Assembly (NCBI RefSeq): GCF_900100945.1
Contig: NZ_FNCG01000014.1
Coordinates: forward strand, 124,001-188,000
Reading direction: 5' to 3'
Length of the DNA stretch: 64,000 nucleotides
DNA from: Mucilaginibacter gossypii
GTDB lineage: Bacteria; Bacteroidota; Bacteroidia; Sphingobacteriales; Sphingobacteriaceae
Below the pieces are notes generated by a model. The model made no database searches and was not told the DNA's origin. It saw only the letters and a program-made list of their open reading frames with translations. The stretch's first letter is position 1; every line of letters begins with the position of its first letter. Positions 1-7,735 of this stretch are shown here, piece after piece. Both the position numbers and the translations under genes were made by a program.

Positions 1-1512
1 CAGATCAATTATCTTGAACTGCTGCTTGATTTACCATGGAACGAGTTTACCAAAGATAACTTTGACCTTAAGCGTGCGCAAAGAATCCTTGATAAAGATC
101 ACTTTGGCTTGGATAAGGTAAAACAACGTATTATTGAATACCTGGCTGTGCTTAAGTTGAAGCATGACATGAAAGCGCCTATTCTTTGTTTGGTTGGCCC
201 TCCGGGAGTTGGTAAAACATCGCTGGGTAAATCAATAGCCAAGGCTTTAGGCCGTAAATATGTACGCATGGCATTAGGCGGTATCCGTGATGAAGCCGAG
301 ATCCGCGGTCACCGTAAAACATATATTGGTGCTATGCCGGGCCGCATTATCCAGTCGATAAAAAAGGCGGGCGCTTCAAACCCGGTATTTATTTTGGATG
401 AGATAGATAAAGTAGGCAACGATTTCAGGGGCGATCCATCGTCGGCCCTGCTTGAAGTACTTGACCCCGAGCAAAACGGCACCTTCTCTGATCACTATGT
501 TGAAATGGACTACGACCTTTCAAACGTAATGTTTATAGCTACTGCCAACTCACTGAGCACTATCCAACCTGCCTTGTTAGACAGGATGGAGATCATTGAA
601 GTGAACGGCTATACCATTGAAGAAAAAATTGAGATAGCAAAGCAACACCTTGTACCTAAACAGCGCGAAGCACATGGCTTAAAAATAAAAGATGTAAGTC
701 TTAAAGCAGATGTTATCGAAAAGGTGATAGTTGATTACACCCGCGAATCGGGGGTACGTTCACTGGAGAAAAAGATAGGTTCGGTTGTGCGCGGCGTGGC
801 TAAGAACATAGCCATGGAAGAGCCTTACAACAGTGTTGTAAGTAAAAAAGATATCGAAAAGATACTGGGCGCACCTATTTTTGATAAAGACCTTTATGAA
901 GGCAATGACGTAGCAGGCGTTGTAACAGGCCTGGCCTGGACTTCTGTAGGCGGCGACATCCTGTTCATTGAAGCCAGTTTAAGCCCCGGAAAAGGCCGCT
1001 TAACACTTACAGGCAGCCTTGGCGATGTAATGAAAGAGTCGGTAACTATAGCCCTCGCTTACCTGCGCGCTCATGCTGCCGATTTTGACATCAACCCTAA
1101 ACTGTTTGATCAGTGGGATGTGCATGTACACGTACCGGCAGGCGCTACCCCTAAAGATGGCCCGTCGGCAGGTGTTACCATGCTTACAGCACTGGTTTCG
1201 GCATTTACACAGCGTAAAGTAAAGCCCAATTTGGCCATGACGGGCGAGATCACCCTCCGGGGTCGGGTTTTGCCTGTGGGCGGTATCAAAGAAAAGATCC
1301 TGGCTGCAAAACGTGCCAACATAAAAGAGATCATCCTGTGCAAATCGAACCAAAAAGATATTCTGGAAATTAAGGAAGATTACATCAAAGACCTTAGCTT
1401 TCATTACGTTACCGATATTAGGGACGTGATAACGCTGGCCCTGCTTAATGAAAAGGTTAAAAATCCAATAAATCTTACCGTTAAAGAAGACGAGAAAGCA
1501 GCAATTAACTAA
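1..1512 (+). CDS. lon: ATP-dependent protease Lon, 3' part (5' end outside window)
   Basis: The reading frame is open from base 1, so the gene is cut by the window edge; the N-terminal substrate-binding domain is missing. What is seen is the AAA+ module with Walker A GPPGVGKT, Walker B FILDEIDK and the sensor region, followed by the Lon protease domain. The serine-lysine dyad is visible: the Ser of DGPSAGVTM (codon at 1165) and the Lys of GGIKEKILAAKR (codon at 1288). Lon is a cytoplasmic hexameric protease that degrades misfolded and regulatory proteins. A strong hairpin terminator follows the stop. Identification is secure; the true start lies upstream of the window. Confidence 0.98.
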   Translation, partial: QINYLELLLDLPWNEFTKDNFDLKRAQRILDKDHFGLDKVKQRIIEYLAVLKLKHDMKAPILCLVGPPGVGKTSLGKSIAKALGRKYVRMALGGIRDEAEIRGHRKTYIGAMPGRIIQSIKKAGASNPVFILDEIDKVGNDFRGDPSSALLEVLDPEQNGTFSDHYVEMDYDLSNVMFIATANSLSTIQPALLDRMEIIEVNGYTIEEKIEIAKQHLVPKQREAHGLKIKDVSLKADVIEKVIVDYTRESGVRSLEKKIGSVVRGVAKNIAMEEPYNSVVSKKDIEKILGAPIFDKDLYEGNDVAGVVTGLAWTSVGGDILFIEASLSPGKGRLTLTGSLGDVMKESVTIALAYLRAHAADFDINPKLFDQWDVHVHVPAGATPKDGPSAGVTMLTALVSAFTQRKVKPNLAMTGEITLRGRVLPVGGIKEKILAAKRANIKEIILCKSNQKDILEIKEDYIKDLSFHYVTDIRDVITLALLNEKVKNPINLTVKEDEKAAIN

Positions 1513-1533
1513 AGCAGGACTATTTTCTGGCAT

Positions 1534-1579
1534 AAAACAAAAGTTTTACAGTTATGCGCTGTAAAACTTTTTTGTTTTA
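1534..1579 (+). terminator. Rho-independent terminator after lon
   Basis: An 18-bp inverted repeat (arms at 1534-1551 and 1559-1576) with a 7-nt loop ends in a T-rich stretch, 21 bases after the lon stop. The A-rich left arm could let it work in both directions, but the gene on the other side ends at 1646 and still has about 65 bases before it. Confidence 0.85.
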
Positions 1580-1645
1580 GAAGTTCTTCATGACAAGGTA
1601 TCGAAACATAATGCCCAACTTAAAATAGTGTTCGCGGCTCGAAGT

Positions 1646-2077
1646 TTAATTTTCATTTGTAATCTCAACCCCATCCCTTATTGCCACTTCAAGTATATCA
1701 ATGTTTATATCTTTTAAATTATTGAACTTAATACAATACCCTGTCACGCTGGCCTTGCCTATCTCTTTTCCATATGTTTGGGGTAAATATTTTTTATCCT
1801 TAATACCCAGGATATAGATAGAAATCCCCGTAGTGTTGGCGCTCATACCAACCTGAAAAAACTCCCTGGTTGTTCCGTTAGCGTATTTTATGGTGTAAGA
1901 TCCATATCCTACGTTAGGGTTGCTAACAATCCGGCCTTCAGCGTTTCTACCATCCTCAAACCATAATTTACATCCCGGTAATATTTGAAGTATATGTCTA
2001 TGTAAAATTTGCATATCACCACGTTTGGGTTCAGGTTGGCTGGCAATATACTCTTCGGTTTGTTGCTGCACGTTCAT
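1646..2077 (-). CDS. DUF1801 family protein
   Basis: A 143-residue cytoplasmic protein. The start has the family pattern VEEYIASQPEPKR..., then a central GCKLWFEDGRN and a GYGSYTIKYANG segment, which match DUF1801 (YdhG/YdeI-like) proteins as I remember them. The biochemical role of that family is not established. There is no signal peptide or membrane segment. It is convergent with lon and divergent from the LpxR-like gene, so it is probably transcribed alone. The family assignment is likely; function is unknown. Confidence 0.75.
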   Translation of the reverse strand: MNVQQQTEEYIASQPEPKRGDMQILHRHILQILPGCKLWFEDGRNAEGRIVSNPNVGYGSYTIKYANGTTREFFQVGMSANTTGISIYILGIKDKKYLPQTYGKEIGKASVTGYCIKFNNLKDINIDILEVAIRDGVEITNEN

Positions 2078-2302
2078 ATAAATATGGGATTATGGGTTGT
2101 TTGCATGTCTTTTTAAATTTCGTTTTATTTTTAGTAAAACCCTAATTCATTCTTTTTACCTTTTATCGTTATACTTTTCTCTTTGTGTTGACTCATCAAT
2201 CAAATTTCAAACCGTAATACCCCTAAATTTATAACTGCTTTATTTGCATCGGGTTTTTTATATATTAGCGCACATATATACTATTATCCTATATAAACCC
2301 CA

Positions 2303-3262
2303 ATGCCTAATAAACTATTTTTAACACTGGTATGCCTGCTAAGCGCTACCTGCTTATTTGCACAAACCCGCGGTCATGAATTTGGTATTCAAACTGACAA
2401 TGATTCGTTCCTTGGTCAGGGATCTGACAGGTATTACACCAATGGTATTTTCTTTTACTACCGAAAGGCGTTAACCGTAAAACCGTCCGAAAATTCACTC
2501 CAAAACAAAGTTTTAGGATTTGAGTTAGGGCAAAAAATGTTCAACCCCCAATCGGGCTTTGTACGCGGACCATTTGATATTGACAGGCCGTTTGCTGCTT
2601 ATACTTATATAGGCTCAACACTTAACTTGCTGTACAAAAACGAAAGTAACCTGAAGCTTGGCGCCCAGATAGGCCTGGTAGGCCCGGCCGCGGGAGGCGA
2701 ACCTGTGCAGAAACTTATTCACAATACTTTCGGTTTTTACAAACTTAACGGCTGGCAATACCAGGTCAAAAATGATTTAGAGCTCAATCTTTCGGCCGAG
2801 TATAATAAGCTGCTGGCCCGTGCCTCATGGATTGACCTGAGCTTTAGCTCATATGCCAACCTGGGTAACGGCTTTACCGGCGCTGGCGCCGGGGGGATGG
2901 TACGCCTGGGAAATTTCAACCAGCTATTCAATTCCATCAGTACCCAAAGTACGGTATCAACCGGCGGTGAGGAAAAATTACTGCACAAGCACGAGATCTT
3001 TTTTTACTACAAGCCCTTAGCCAATTTGGTTGGTTATGATGCAACCATCCAGGGCAGCCTGTTCCGCAAACATGACGACCCAAACAGCCTGGAAGTTGTT
3101 TCAGAAAAGAAACCGTTTATATTTAGCCAACAGGTAGGTGTAGCTTTTACAACCAGCCGTTTCGCTTTTGATATAGCGGCAATATTCCATACCAAAGACA
3201 CTAAGGAAATGCTCCGCTCGCACCAATGGGGTTCAATTACCGGGCTTTACAGATTTAAGTAA
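2303..3262 (+). CDS. LpxR-like outer-membrane protein (DUF2219)
   Basis: A 319-residue protein with an N-terminal signal peptide (hydrophobic stretch ending at CLFAQ, about residue 21). Right after it comes HEFGIQTDNDSFLGQGSDRYYTNG, the metal/active-site strand typical of the lipid A 3'-O-deacylase LpxR family, and then repeated amphipathic beta strands ending in YRFK, as in a 12-strand barrel. LpxR removes the 3'-acyloxyacyl group of lipid A in the outer membrane. In Bacteroidota this family is often annotated as a lipid A deacylase without proof. A dispersed repeat follows the stop. The family call is firm; the substrate is inferred. Confidence 0.85.
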   Translation: MPNKLFLTLVCLLSATCLFAQTRGHEFGIQTDNDSFLGQGSDRYYTNGIFFYYRKALTVKPSENSLQNKVLGFELGQKMFNPQSGFVRGPFDIDRPFAAYTYIGSTLNLLYKNESNLKLGAQIGLVGPAAGGEPVQKLIHNTFGFYKLNGWQYQVKNDLELNLSAEYNKLLARASWIDLSFSSYANLGNGFTGAGAGGMVRLGNFNQLFNSISTQSTVSTGGEEKLLHKHEIFFYYKPLANLVGYDATIQGSLFRKHDDPNSLEVVSEKKPFIFSQQVGVAFTTSRFAFDIAAIFHTKDTKEMLRSHQWGSITGLYRFK

Positions 3263-3311
3263 AGAGATTAGAGGTTGGAGGTTAGTGATTAGAAGAACCG
3301 CTACCTGAACC

Positions 3312-3404
3312 ATCATGTCATTGCGAGGAACGAAGCAATCGCACGGAAGCATTGCCACTCTGTAGAGTATGCGATTGCCACGCTGCGCAATGACATAGCT
3401 TTAG
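3312..3404. repeat. Dispersed palindromic repeat, family A
   Basis: The outer arms TGTCATTGCG and CGCAATGACA (3316 to 3394 region) enclose the word GAACGAAGCAATCGC and its degenerate complement GCGATTGCC. It fills the gap between the convergent lpxR-like and arfB genes. A related word, TACGAAGCAATCC, occurs at 43957. The layout suggests a non-autonomous mobile or REP-like element; no coding capacity is seen. Confidence 0.7.
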
Positions 3405-3417
3405 AGAGTTCGCTTAA

Positions 3418-3828
3418 CTACTCACCAAAATCATTTTTCCTATTCTCCTTCTTTACCGATTGCCTTTTCTTGCTGTCCAATCTTGCCGCTTTTGCGGCTT
3501 TACTCACTTTAGTGGGTTTACGCACTTTGGGCTTTTGAAGGGCTTTTGTTAGCAGCGTTGTTAACCTTTCAATTGCTTTTTCTTTATTGAGATACTGGCT
3601 TCGCTCTTCATCACATATTACCTGCACGTAACCATCTTTGTTAAGCCTGTTCTGCAGTTTTTCGGTTAGCAGCAGCTTTTCCTCATCGTTAAACAAAGCG
3701 GACGAACCTATTGAAAATAACAGTTCAACCTTGCTCGAAACCTTATTTACGTTTTGGCCGCCCTTTCCCCCGCTTCTTGATGTTTTGTAGCTCGTTTCCT
3801 TTTGGAGATCGGCTTTGTTAAAATTCAT
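3418..3828 (-). CDS. arfB: Peptidyl-tRNA hydrolase ArfB (ribosome rescue)
   Basis: A 136-residue protein starting at the ATG at 3828; an upstream TTG two codons earlier is less likely. It has the catalytic GGQ loop within SRSGGKGGQNVNKVSSKVEL, as in class I release factors, but no codon-recognition domain. It also has the basic C-terminal tail (KKRQSVKKENRKND) that enters the empty mRNA channel of stalled ribosomes. ArfB (YaeJ) hydrolyses peptidyl-tRNA on non-stop ribosomes. Its length matches the family. It is convergent with the lpxR-like gene and divergent from cmk. Confidence 0.95.
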   Translation of the reverse strand: MNFNKADLQKETSYKTSRSGGKGGQNVNKVSSKVELLFSIGSSALFNDEEKLLLTEKLQNRLNKDGYVQVICDEERSQYLNKEKAIERLTTLLTKALQKPKVRKPTKVSKAAKAARLDSKKRQSVKKENRKNDFGE

Positions 3829-3899
3829 CTTCAAAAATAAGCCTTATTGAGTTACCGCTATCGGGCCATTTGCTAATAATTTGCTATTTTAGCAGCTCT

Positions 3900-4577
3900 A
3901 TGAACAACAATATCGTAGTAGCCATTGATGGTTATTCTTCGTGCGGGAAAAGCACCCTGGCAAAAGCTTTAGCAAAAGAGCTTCATTTTATCTATGTTGA
4001 TAGCGGCGCTATGTATCGTGCCGTAACCTTATACTTTTTAAGGCATAATATTGATCTTGAAGATCATGCCCAGATAGCGGACGCGTTGCATAATATCCAT
4101 CTTAATTTTCATACGCAAAACCATAAAACCTTTATTACCTTAAATGAAGAGGACGTGTCTGAAGAGATTCGCCAGATGCACGTTGCTGATAAAGTTAGCT
4201 CGGTAGCAGCTATAAAAGAAGTGCGCGCAGCCATGGTAAGGCAACAGCAGCGTTTAGGCCGCTCTAAAAATATTATTATGGATGGCCGCGATATCGGTAC
4301 GGTAGTATTCCCTGATGCCCAGGTGAAACTGTTCATGACTGCCGATCCAAAGATTCGCGCCGAACGCCGTTATAAAGAGTTATTACCAACCAACCCTAAC
4401 ATTACTTTAGAAGAGGTTTTTGATAACCTGGCACACCGCGACTACCAGGATACCACGCGCGAGGAAAGCCCCCTTACCCGCGCCGAAGATGCCATTATAT
4501 TAGACAACACCGACCTAAGCCAGGATGAGCAATTGATGTTTGCCATAAGCCATATTGAACCGTTTATTGCGGAGTAA
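3900..4577 (+). CDS. cmk: (d)CMP kinase
   Basis: A 225-residue cytidylate kinase starting at ATG 3900; the frame is open to a TTG at 3870, but the ATG gives the usual family N-terminus. The P-loop is DGYSSCGKST, followed by the DSGAMYRAVT motif of the NMP-binding region, MDGRDIGTVVFPDA, and the lid-region Arg residues in RAERRYKEL. It phosphorylates CMP and dCMP to the diphosphates in pyrimidine nucleotide metabolism. The dCMP deaminase gene is the convergent neighbour across a hairpin repeat, so two enzymes acting on dCMP lie side by side. Confidence 0.97.
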   Translation: MNNNIVVAIDGYSSCGKSTLAKALAKELHFIYVDSGAMYRAVTLYFLRHNIDLEDHAQIADALHNIHLNFHTQNHKTFITLNEEDVSEEIRQMHVADKVSSVAAIKEVRAAMVRQQQRLGRSKNIIMDGRDIGTVVFPDAQVKLFMTADPKIRAERRYKELLPTNPNITLEEVFDNLAHRDYQDTTREESPLTRAEDAIILDNTDLSQDEQLMFAISHIEPFIAE

Positions 4578-4657
4578 TGAACCATGATTTTTAGGATTTA
4601 AGGATTTCTTGATATTTAAAGCCTATCAAGAAATCCCTTAATCAAGTGAATCATGGT
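4578..4657. repeat. Long inverted repeat, family D, overlapping a CDS end
   Basis: The left arm (GAACCATGATTTTTAGG... at 4580) and right arm (...AATCATGGTTCTG ending at 4657) pair over about 35 bases around a short loop, with TTCTTGAT/ATCAAGAA at its centre. The right arm overlaps the 3' end of the dCMP deaminase gene: its stop codon and last seven codons (QNHDSLD) lie in the repeat. Related sequences are at 25528, 26818 and perhaps 33270. It could also act as a bidirectional transcription end, although it lacks a clear T tract. Confidence 0.8.
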
Positions 4658-5108
4658 TCTGCTTAAACTTCTCCGCCTTAACCCCAAACCTGTTTAAAAA
4701 ATCCACCCCTTCATCGCTTGCCAGGCCTTTGTATTCGGCATAAGATTTATCGTAATACACATGGGTTATACCCGCCGAATAGATGAGCCTTGCGCAAGGC
4801 AAACATGGCGACAGCGTGGTATACAACGTAGCGCCTTCAAGTCGTGCCCCGTTTTTTACCGCATAAAGTATCGCGTTTTCTTCGGCATGCAGGGCAAGTG
4901 AACAGCTGCCTTTTGAATCGCGCGCACAACCTGTTTCGGGCCATTCCACATCACAATTATGTGTTCCAGCCGGCGGACCGTTATAGCCTATGGAAATAAT
5001 CCGCGTATCACGCGTTAAAACCGCCCCAACATGTGCTTTAACACAATGCGACCGCTCGGCCAGATCAGTGGCCAGGTTCATAAAAATCTGATCAAAGCTG
5101 GGTTTCAT
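4638..5108 (-). CDS. dCMP deaminase family protein
   Basis: A 156-residue zinc-dependent deaminase. The zinc and catalytic motif is HAEENAI (His and Glu) with the second zinc motif PCLPCARL; TGCARDSKGSC is the insert seen in bacterial dCMP deaminases and ComEB proteins. It converts dCMP to dUMP, feeding dTMP synthesis. The seven C-terminal residues and the stop are encoded by one arm of a dispersed repeat, so the native C-terminus may have been replaced. The gene is convergent with cmk. The family call is firm; dCMP rather than another (deoxy)cytidine compound is inferred. Confidence 0.92.
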   Translation of the reverse strand: MKPSFDQIFMNLATDLAERSHCVKAHVGAVLTRDTRIISIGYNGPPAGTHNCDVEWPETGCARDSKGSCSLALHAEENAILYAVKNGARLEGATLYTTLSPCLPCARLIYSAGITHVYYDKSYAEYKGLASDEGVDFLNRFGVKAEKFKQNHDSLD

Positions 5109-5133
5109 AGTTTAAAATCATTATGTCATTAAA

Positions 5134-5186
5134 TATCATTGGGTCATTACTTCATTTAAAAATGACTTAATGACCCAATAATGATT
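5134..5186. repeat. Inverted repeat, family J
   Basis: The arms ATCATTGGGTCATTA and TAATGACCCAATAATGAT flank a short loop. It fills the gap between the MFS gene stop and the dCMP deaminase start, both on the minus strand, and so lies in the deaminase 5' region. The words GTCATTA and its complement recur in the flanks. Confidence 0.65.
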
Positions 5187-5202
5187 AGTGACTGGTTAAA
5201 TA

Positions 5203-6678
5203 TTAATGTCCGCCTTTAACTTCAACAGTATCAAAGTCGATACCTTGCTGCTTTAATACACTTTTAGCTTTAATTGCATAAAATGCAAGGTAGGCAAAAC
5301 AAGCAACACCAACTAAATATGACCATTGGATGCCGATTAGGTCCGGACCACCCAAATAACCTTGTAATAAGCTTATGAAACCGCCACCCATAATCATCAT
5401 GATAAGGAAACTTGAACCTTCGTTGGTATGGTTACCCAAACCAGTTACAGCAAGCGTATAGATACATGGCCATAATGTTGAGCAAAATAAGCCAACACTA
5501 ATAAACGCGAAAACGCTAACCATGCCGCTTGATAACATACCTATGAACAAAGCGGTAATTGCACAGCCCGAGAATATTAATAATTGACGGGCGGGGTTGC
5601 CGCGGCTCAACAAATCGGCAACGATCAATACAACAATGACAAACGCATATATATAAAAAGGAGTAACATCATGCTGCGCAAGCTTATTAACGGCGAGGAA
5701 TACTGCAAAAGCAATATAAGGCATTACAACTCTTAATATCTTTTTAGCACCACCTGCAAGATTAAACGCGCCTATTGAGGCTGTCCACCTGCCTATCATT
5801 AAACTTGCCCAATAAAGAGATATAAAAGGAGCAATATTGCCCGTTTCAGTATGGAGCTTTTCTTTCATAAATTCCGGCAGGTTACTTGCCGTCGATACTT
5901 CAACCCCAACATAAACAAATATTGCTATCATACCCAATGATAATTGCAGATAGCTTAGCGCGCTTTTTTTACCGACAGGTTTTACACCTTTTGAAATATC
6001 TGTTGGGGAGCTGATCACATCCTCATCCGTTACTGAAGCTATTTTATTAGGAACAGATGAGAATTTGAAGATAACAGCAACTACTAAAAATAAAGCACCC
6101 AAAATAAGGTATGGAAATTTAACAGCGCTGATGCTTGCTACGTGCGTAGCACCGCCAACCTGGCCAAATATTGCCAAACTAACCAACAGCGGCCCAATAG
6201 TAGTACCAAAATTATTTACCCCACCGGTTAAGCTCAAGCGTTGTGCACCTGTTTTAGGATCACCAAGTGCTACCACTAACGCATTGGCAGCAATTTGTTG
6301 AAGCGAAAAACCTAAGCCAACAATGAACAAACCCGTAATCATCAAATAAAATGAAGCTGTTTCGGCAGCCGGGTAAAATAATAATGTACCCAAAGCGGAT
6401 AAAATAAGACCGGCAGCAATTCCATTCTTATAACCATACTTATTTAAGATATCGCCGCCACTTGCCTTTGAAACAAAGAAGTATATAATTGAACCAACAG
6501 TATAAGCTAAATAAAAGGCAAATGAAATCATTTGTGATTGCCATTGTGCTAAGCTTAGTTTTTCTTTAAATACGGGTATTAAAATGTCATTACTTGCGGC
6601 CACGAAGCCCCAGAAGAAAAATACGGTAATTAACGTGAGCAACGCCGACCCGTAATTTTTTTTGTCGTTTTGTTCCAT
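5203..6678 (-). CDS. Sugar MFS transporter (FucP/GluP-like)
   Basis: An inner-membrane transporter with about twelve hydrophobic segments. I prefer the ATG at 6678 (MEQNDKKNYGSA, 491 residues); the frame also opens at ATG 6723, which would add 15 polar residues. The first helix, LITVFFFWGFVAASNDILIP, is the hallmark of the fucose/glucose/galactose:H+ symporter family (FucP, GluP). Length is slightly above the 410-440 usual, owing to a longer central loop (about residues 220-240). No sugar-catabolism gene is adjacent, so the substrate cannot be named. It is divergent from the LysE-type gene. Confidence 0.88.
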   Translation of the reverse strand: MEQNDKKNYGSALLTLITVFFFWGFVAASNDILIPVFKEKLSLAQWQSQMISFAFYLAYTVGSIIYFFVSKASGGDILNKYGYKNGIAAGLILSALGTLLFYPAAETASFYLMITGLFIVGLGFSLQQIAANALVVALGDPKTGAQRLSLTGGVNNFGTTIGPLLVSLAIFGQVGGATHVASISAVKFPYLILGALFLVVAVIFKFSSVPNKIASVTDEDVISSPTDISKGVKPVGKKSALSYLQLSLGMIAIFVYVGVEVSTASNLPEFMKEKLHTETGNIAPFISLYWASLMIGRWTASIGAFNLAGGAKKILRVVMPYIAFAVFLAVNKLAQHDVTPFYIYAFVIVVLIVADLLSRGNPARQLLIFSGCAITALFIGMLSSGMVSVFAFISVGLFCSTLWPCIYTLAVTGLGNHTNEGSSFLIMMIMGGGFISLLQGYLGGPDLIGIQWSYLVGVACFAYLAFYAIKAKSVLKQQGIDFDTVEVKGGH

Positions 6679-6846
6679 TTGTAAAATAGGTTGTACTAAT
6701 TTGATTTTTGAATCTCTAAACATAATTCAATTTTGGTAAAAGTCTCACCTCTTTTTTAAATAAATTAAATCACAATTTTAACTTTCGTTGTTTATGAGAT
6801 AAAATTGCATATTCGCAATGTTCAAAAAAGAACAAAGCTTAACTTA

Positions 6847-7503
6847 ATGATAAAAGCCATTGTTTCGGGTATCGGGTTTGGATTAGTACTTACATTTATT
6901 ACCGGCCCGGTTTTTTTTGCGCTCATTAAAACCAGTATCGAAAAAGGGTTTCATGCCGGTGTTTCGCTTGCCCTTGGTGTGGTTTGCAGCGATGTGGTTT
7001 TTGTGGGCGCAATCCTGTTTGGTTCGCAATATATCGATGTATCTGACCATACCAAAGTTATAGCAGGCGTTGTAGGCAGCGCCATATTATTCGCGCTTGG
7101 CCTATATTACATGTTCAAGAAAAGCGAGATCAATTATGAAAATAAAGTACCATCAGGCGCCGACCGCTTTGGTTACATACTTAAAGGTTTCCTGATGTGC
7201 ATTTTTAACCCTACCCTCCTCTTCCACTGGACGGTGGTGATCGGTGCAGCCAGTACTACATTCCTGGTAGGTACACCGCACAGATCCTTTCATATAGCTG
7301 TCATGTTCCTTACCATACTCATCATACAGTTTGGTATGGATACCCTCAAAGCTTTTTATGCCAATAAGCTCCGGGCACGTATTTCGGTTAAGTTTATTCA
7401 CCGTTTAAATGAGGTTGCCGGTATTGCTCTTATTATCGCCTCATTGGTGCTGATTGATAAGCTGGTTACACATTTTGTATTTGCAGCGCCGGCGGGATCG
7501 TAG
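6847..7503 (+). CDS. LysE family translocator
   Basis: A 218-residue inner-membrane protein with about six hydrophobic segments. The first is GFGLVLTFITGPVFFALI, with the conserved GP characteristic of LysE/RhtB exporters, and the second half has GFLMCIFNPTLLFHW (the conserved NP). The start is set at ATG 6847; an upstream TTG at 6805 is unlikely. Members export amino acids or related small molecules; the substrate here is unknown. A family-B repeat follows the stop. Confidence 0.88.
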   Translation: MIKAIVSGIGFGLVLTFITGPVFFALIKTSIEKGFHAGVSLALGVVCSDVVFVGAILFGSQYIDVSDHTKVIAGVVGSAILFALGLYYMFKKSEINYENKVPSGADRFGYILKGFLMCIFNPTLLFHWTVVIGAASTTFLVGTPHRSFHIAVMFLTILIIQFGMDTLKAFYANKLRARISVKFIHRLNEVAGIALIIASLVLIDKLVTHFVFAAPAGS

Positions 7504-7512
7504 GTTATCAAT

Positions 7513-7625
7513 CAATCACAGTTATGCGGAACTTGTTTCGGCACCCCACACGCTTAGTCTCCTCTATGTTAAGCAACCGACGGCTTGTCTTATGGGATCC
7601 CGAAACAAGTTCGGGATGACGGAAG
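7513..7625. repeat. Dispersed inverted repeat, family B
   Basis: The words GCGGAACTTGTTTCGGCA (7533) and its complement-like CCGAAACAAGTTCGGGATGA (7600) form the arms of an element of about 100 bases between the LysE-type gene and the convergent purF-like gene. A 75-codon frame running through it is not a gene. Confidence 0.7.
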
Positions 7626-7667
7626 ATGAGCATAACATCACACATCTAATAAAAAATCCTAAAACAC

Positions 7668-7695
7668 AAAAAAGGCGATGAAAAACTCATCGCCT
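7668..7695 (-). terminator. Terminator of the purF-like gene
   Basis: An 8-bp stem (GGCGATGA at 7674-7681 pairing with TCATCGCC at 7687-7694) with a 5-nt loop is followed on the minus strand by a run of six T. It lies about 35 bases after the purF-like stop. Confidence 0.85.
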
Positions 7696-7701
7696 CGTAT
7701 A

Positions 7702-7735
7702 TCATTCCCCCTTTAGGGGGTAAGGGGGCATTACA
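7702..7735. repeat. Short GC-rich repeat, family F
   Basis: CCCCCTTTAGGGGG followed by TAAGGGGGC, resembling the longer copies at 47224-47327 and 58462-58558. It ends at the last codon and stop of the purF-like gene. Confidence 0.5.

Noticed and set aside
1000..1533. 177-codon minus-strand frame opposite lon
   Set aside because: It lies wholly antisense to the conserved Lon protease domain and has no recognisable features; its composition follows from the codon use of lon.
7454..7681. 75-codon frame starting within the LysE-type gene
   Set aside because: It runs mostly through a dispersed repeat and a terminator; no family resemblance.
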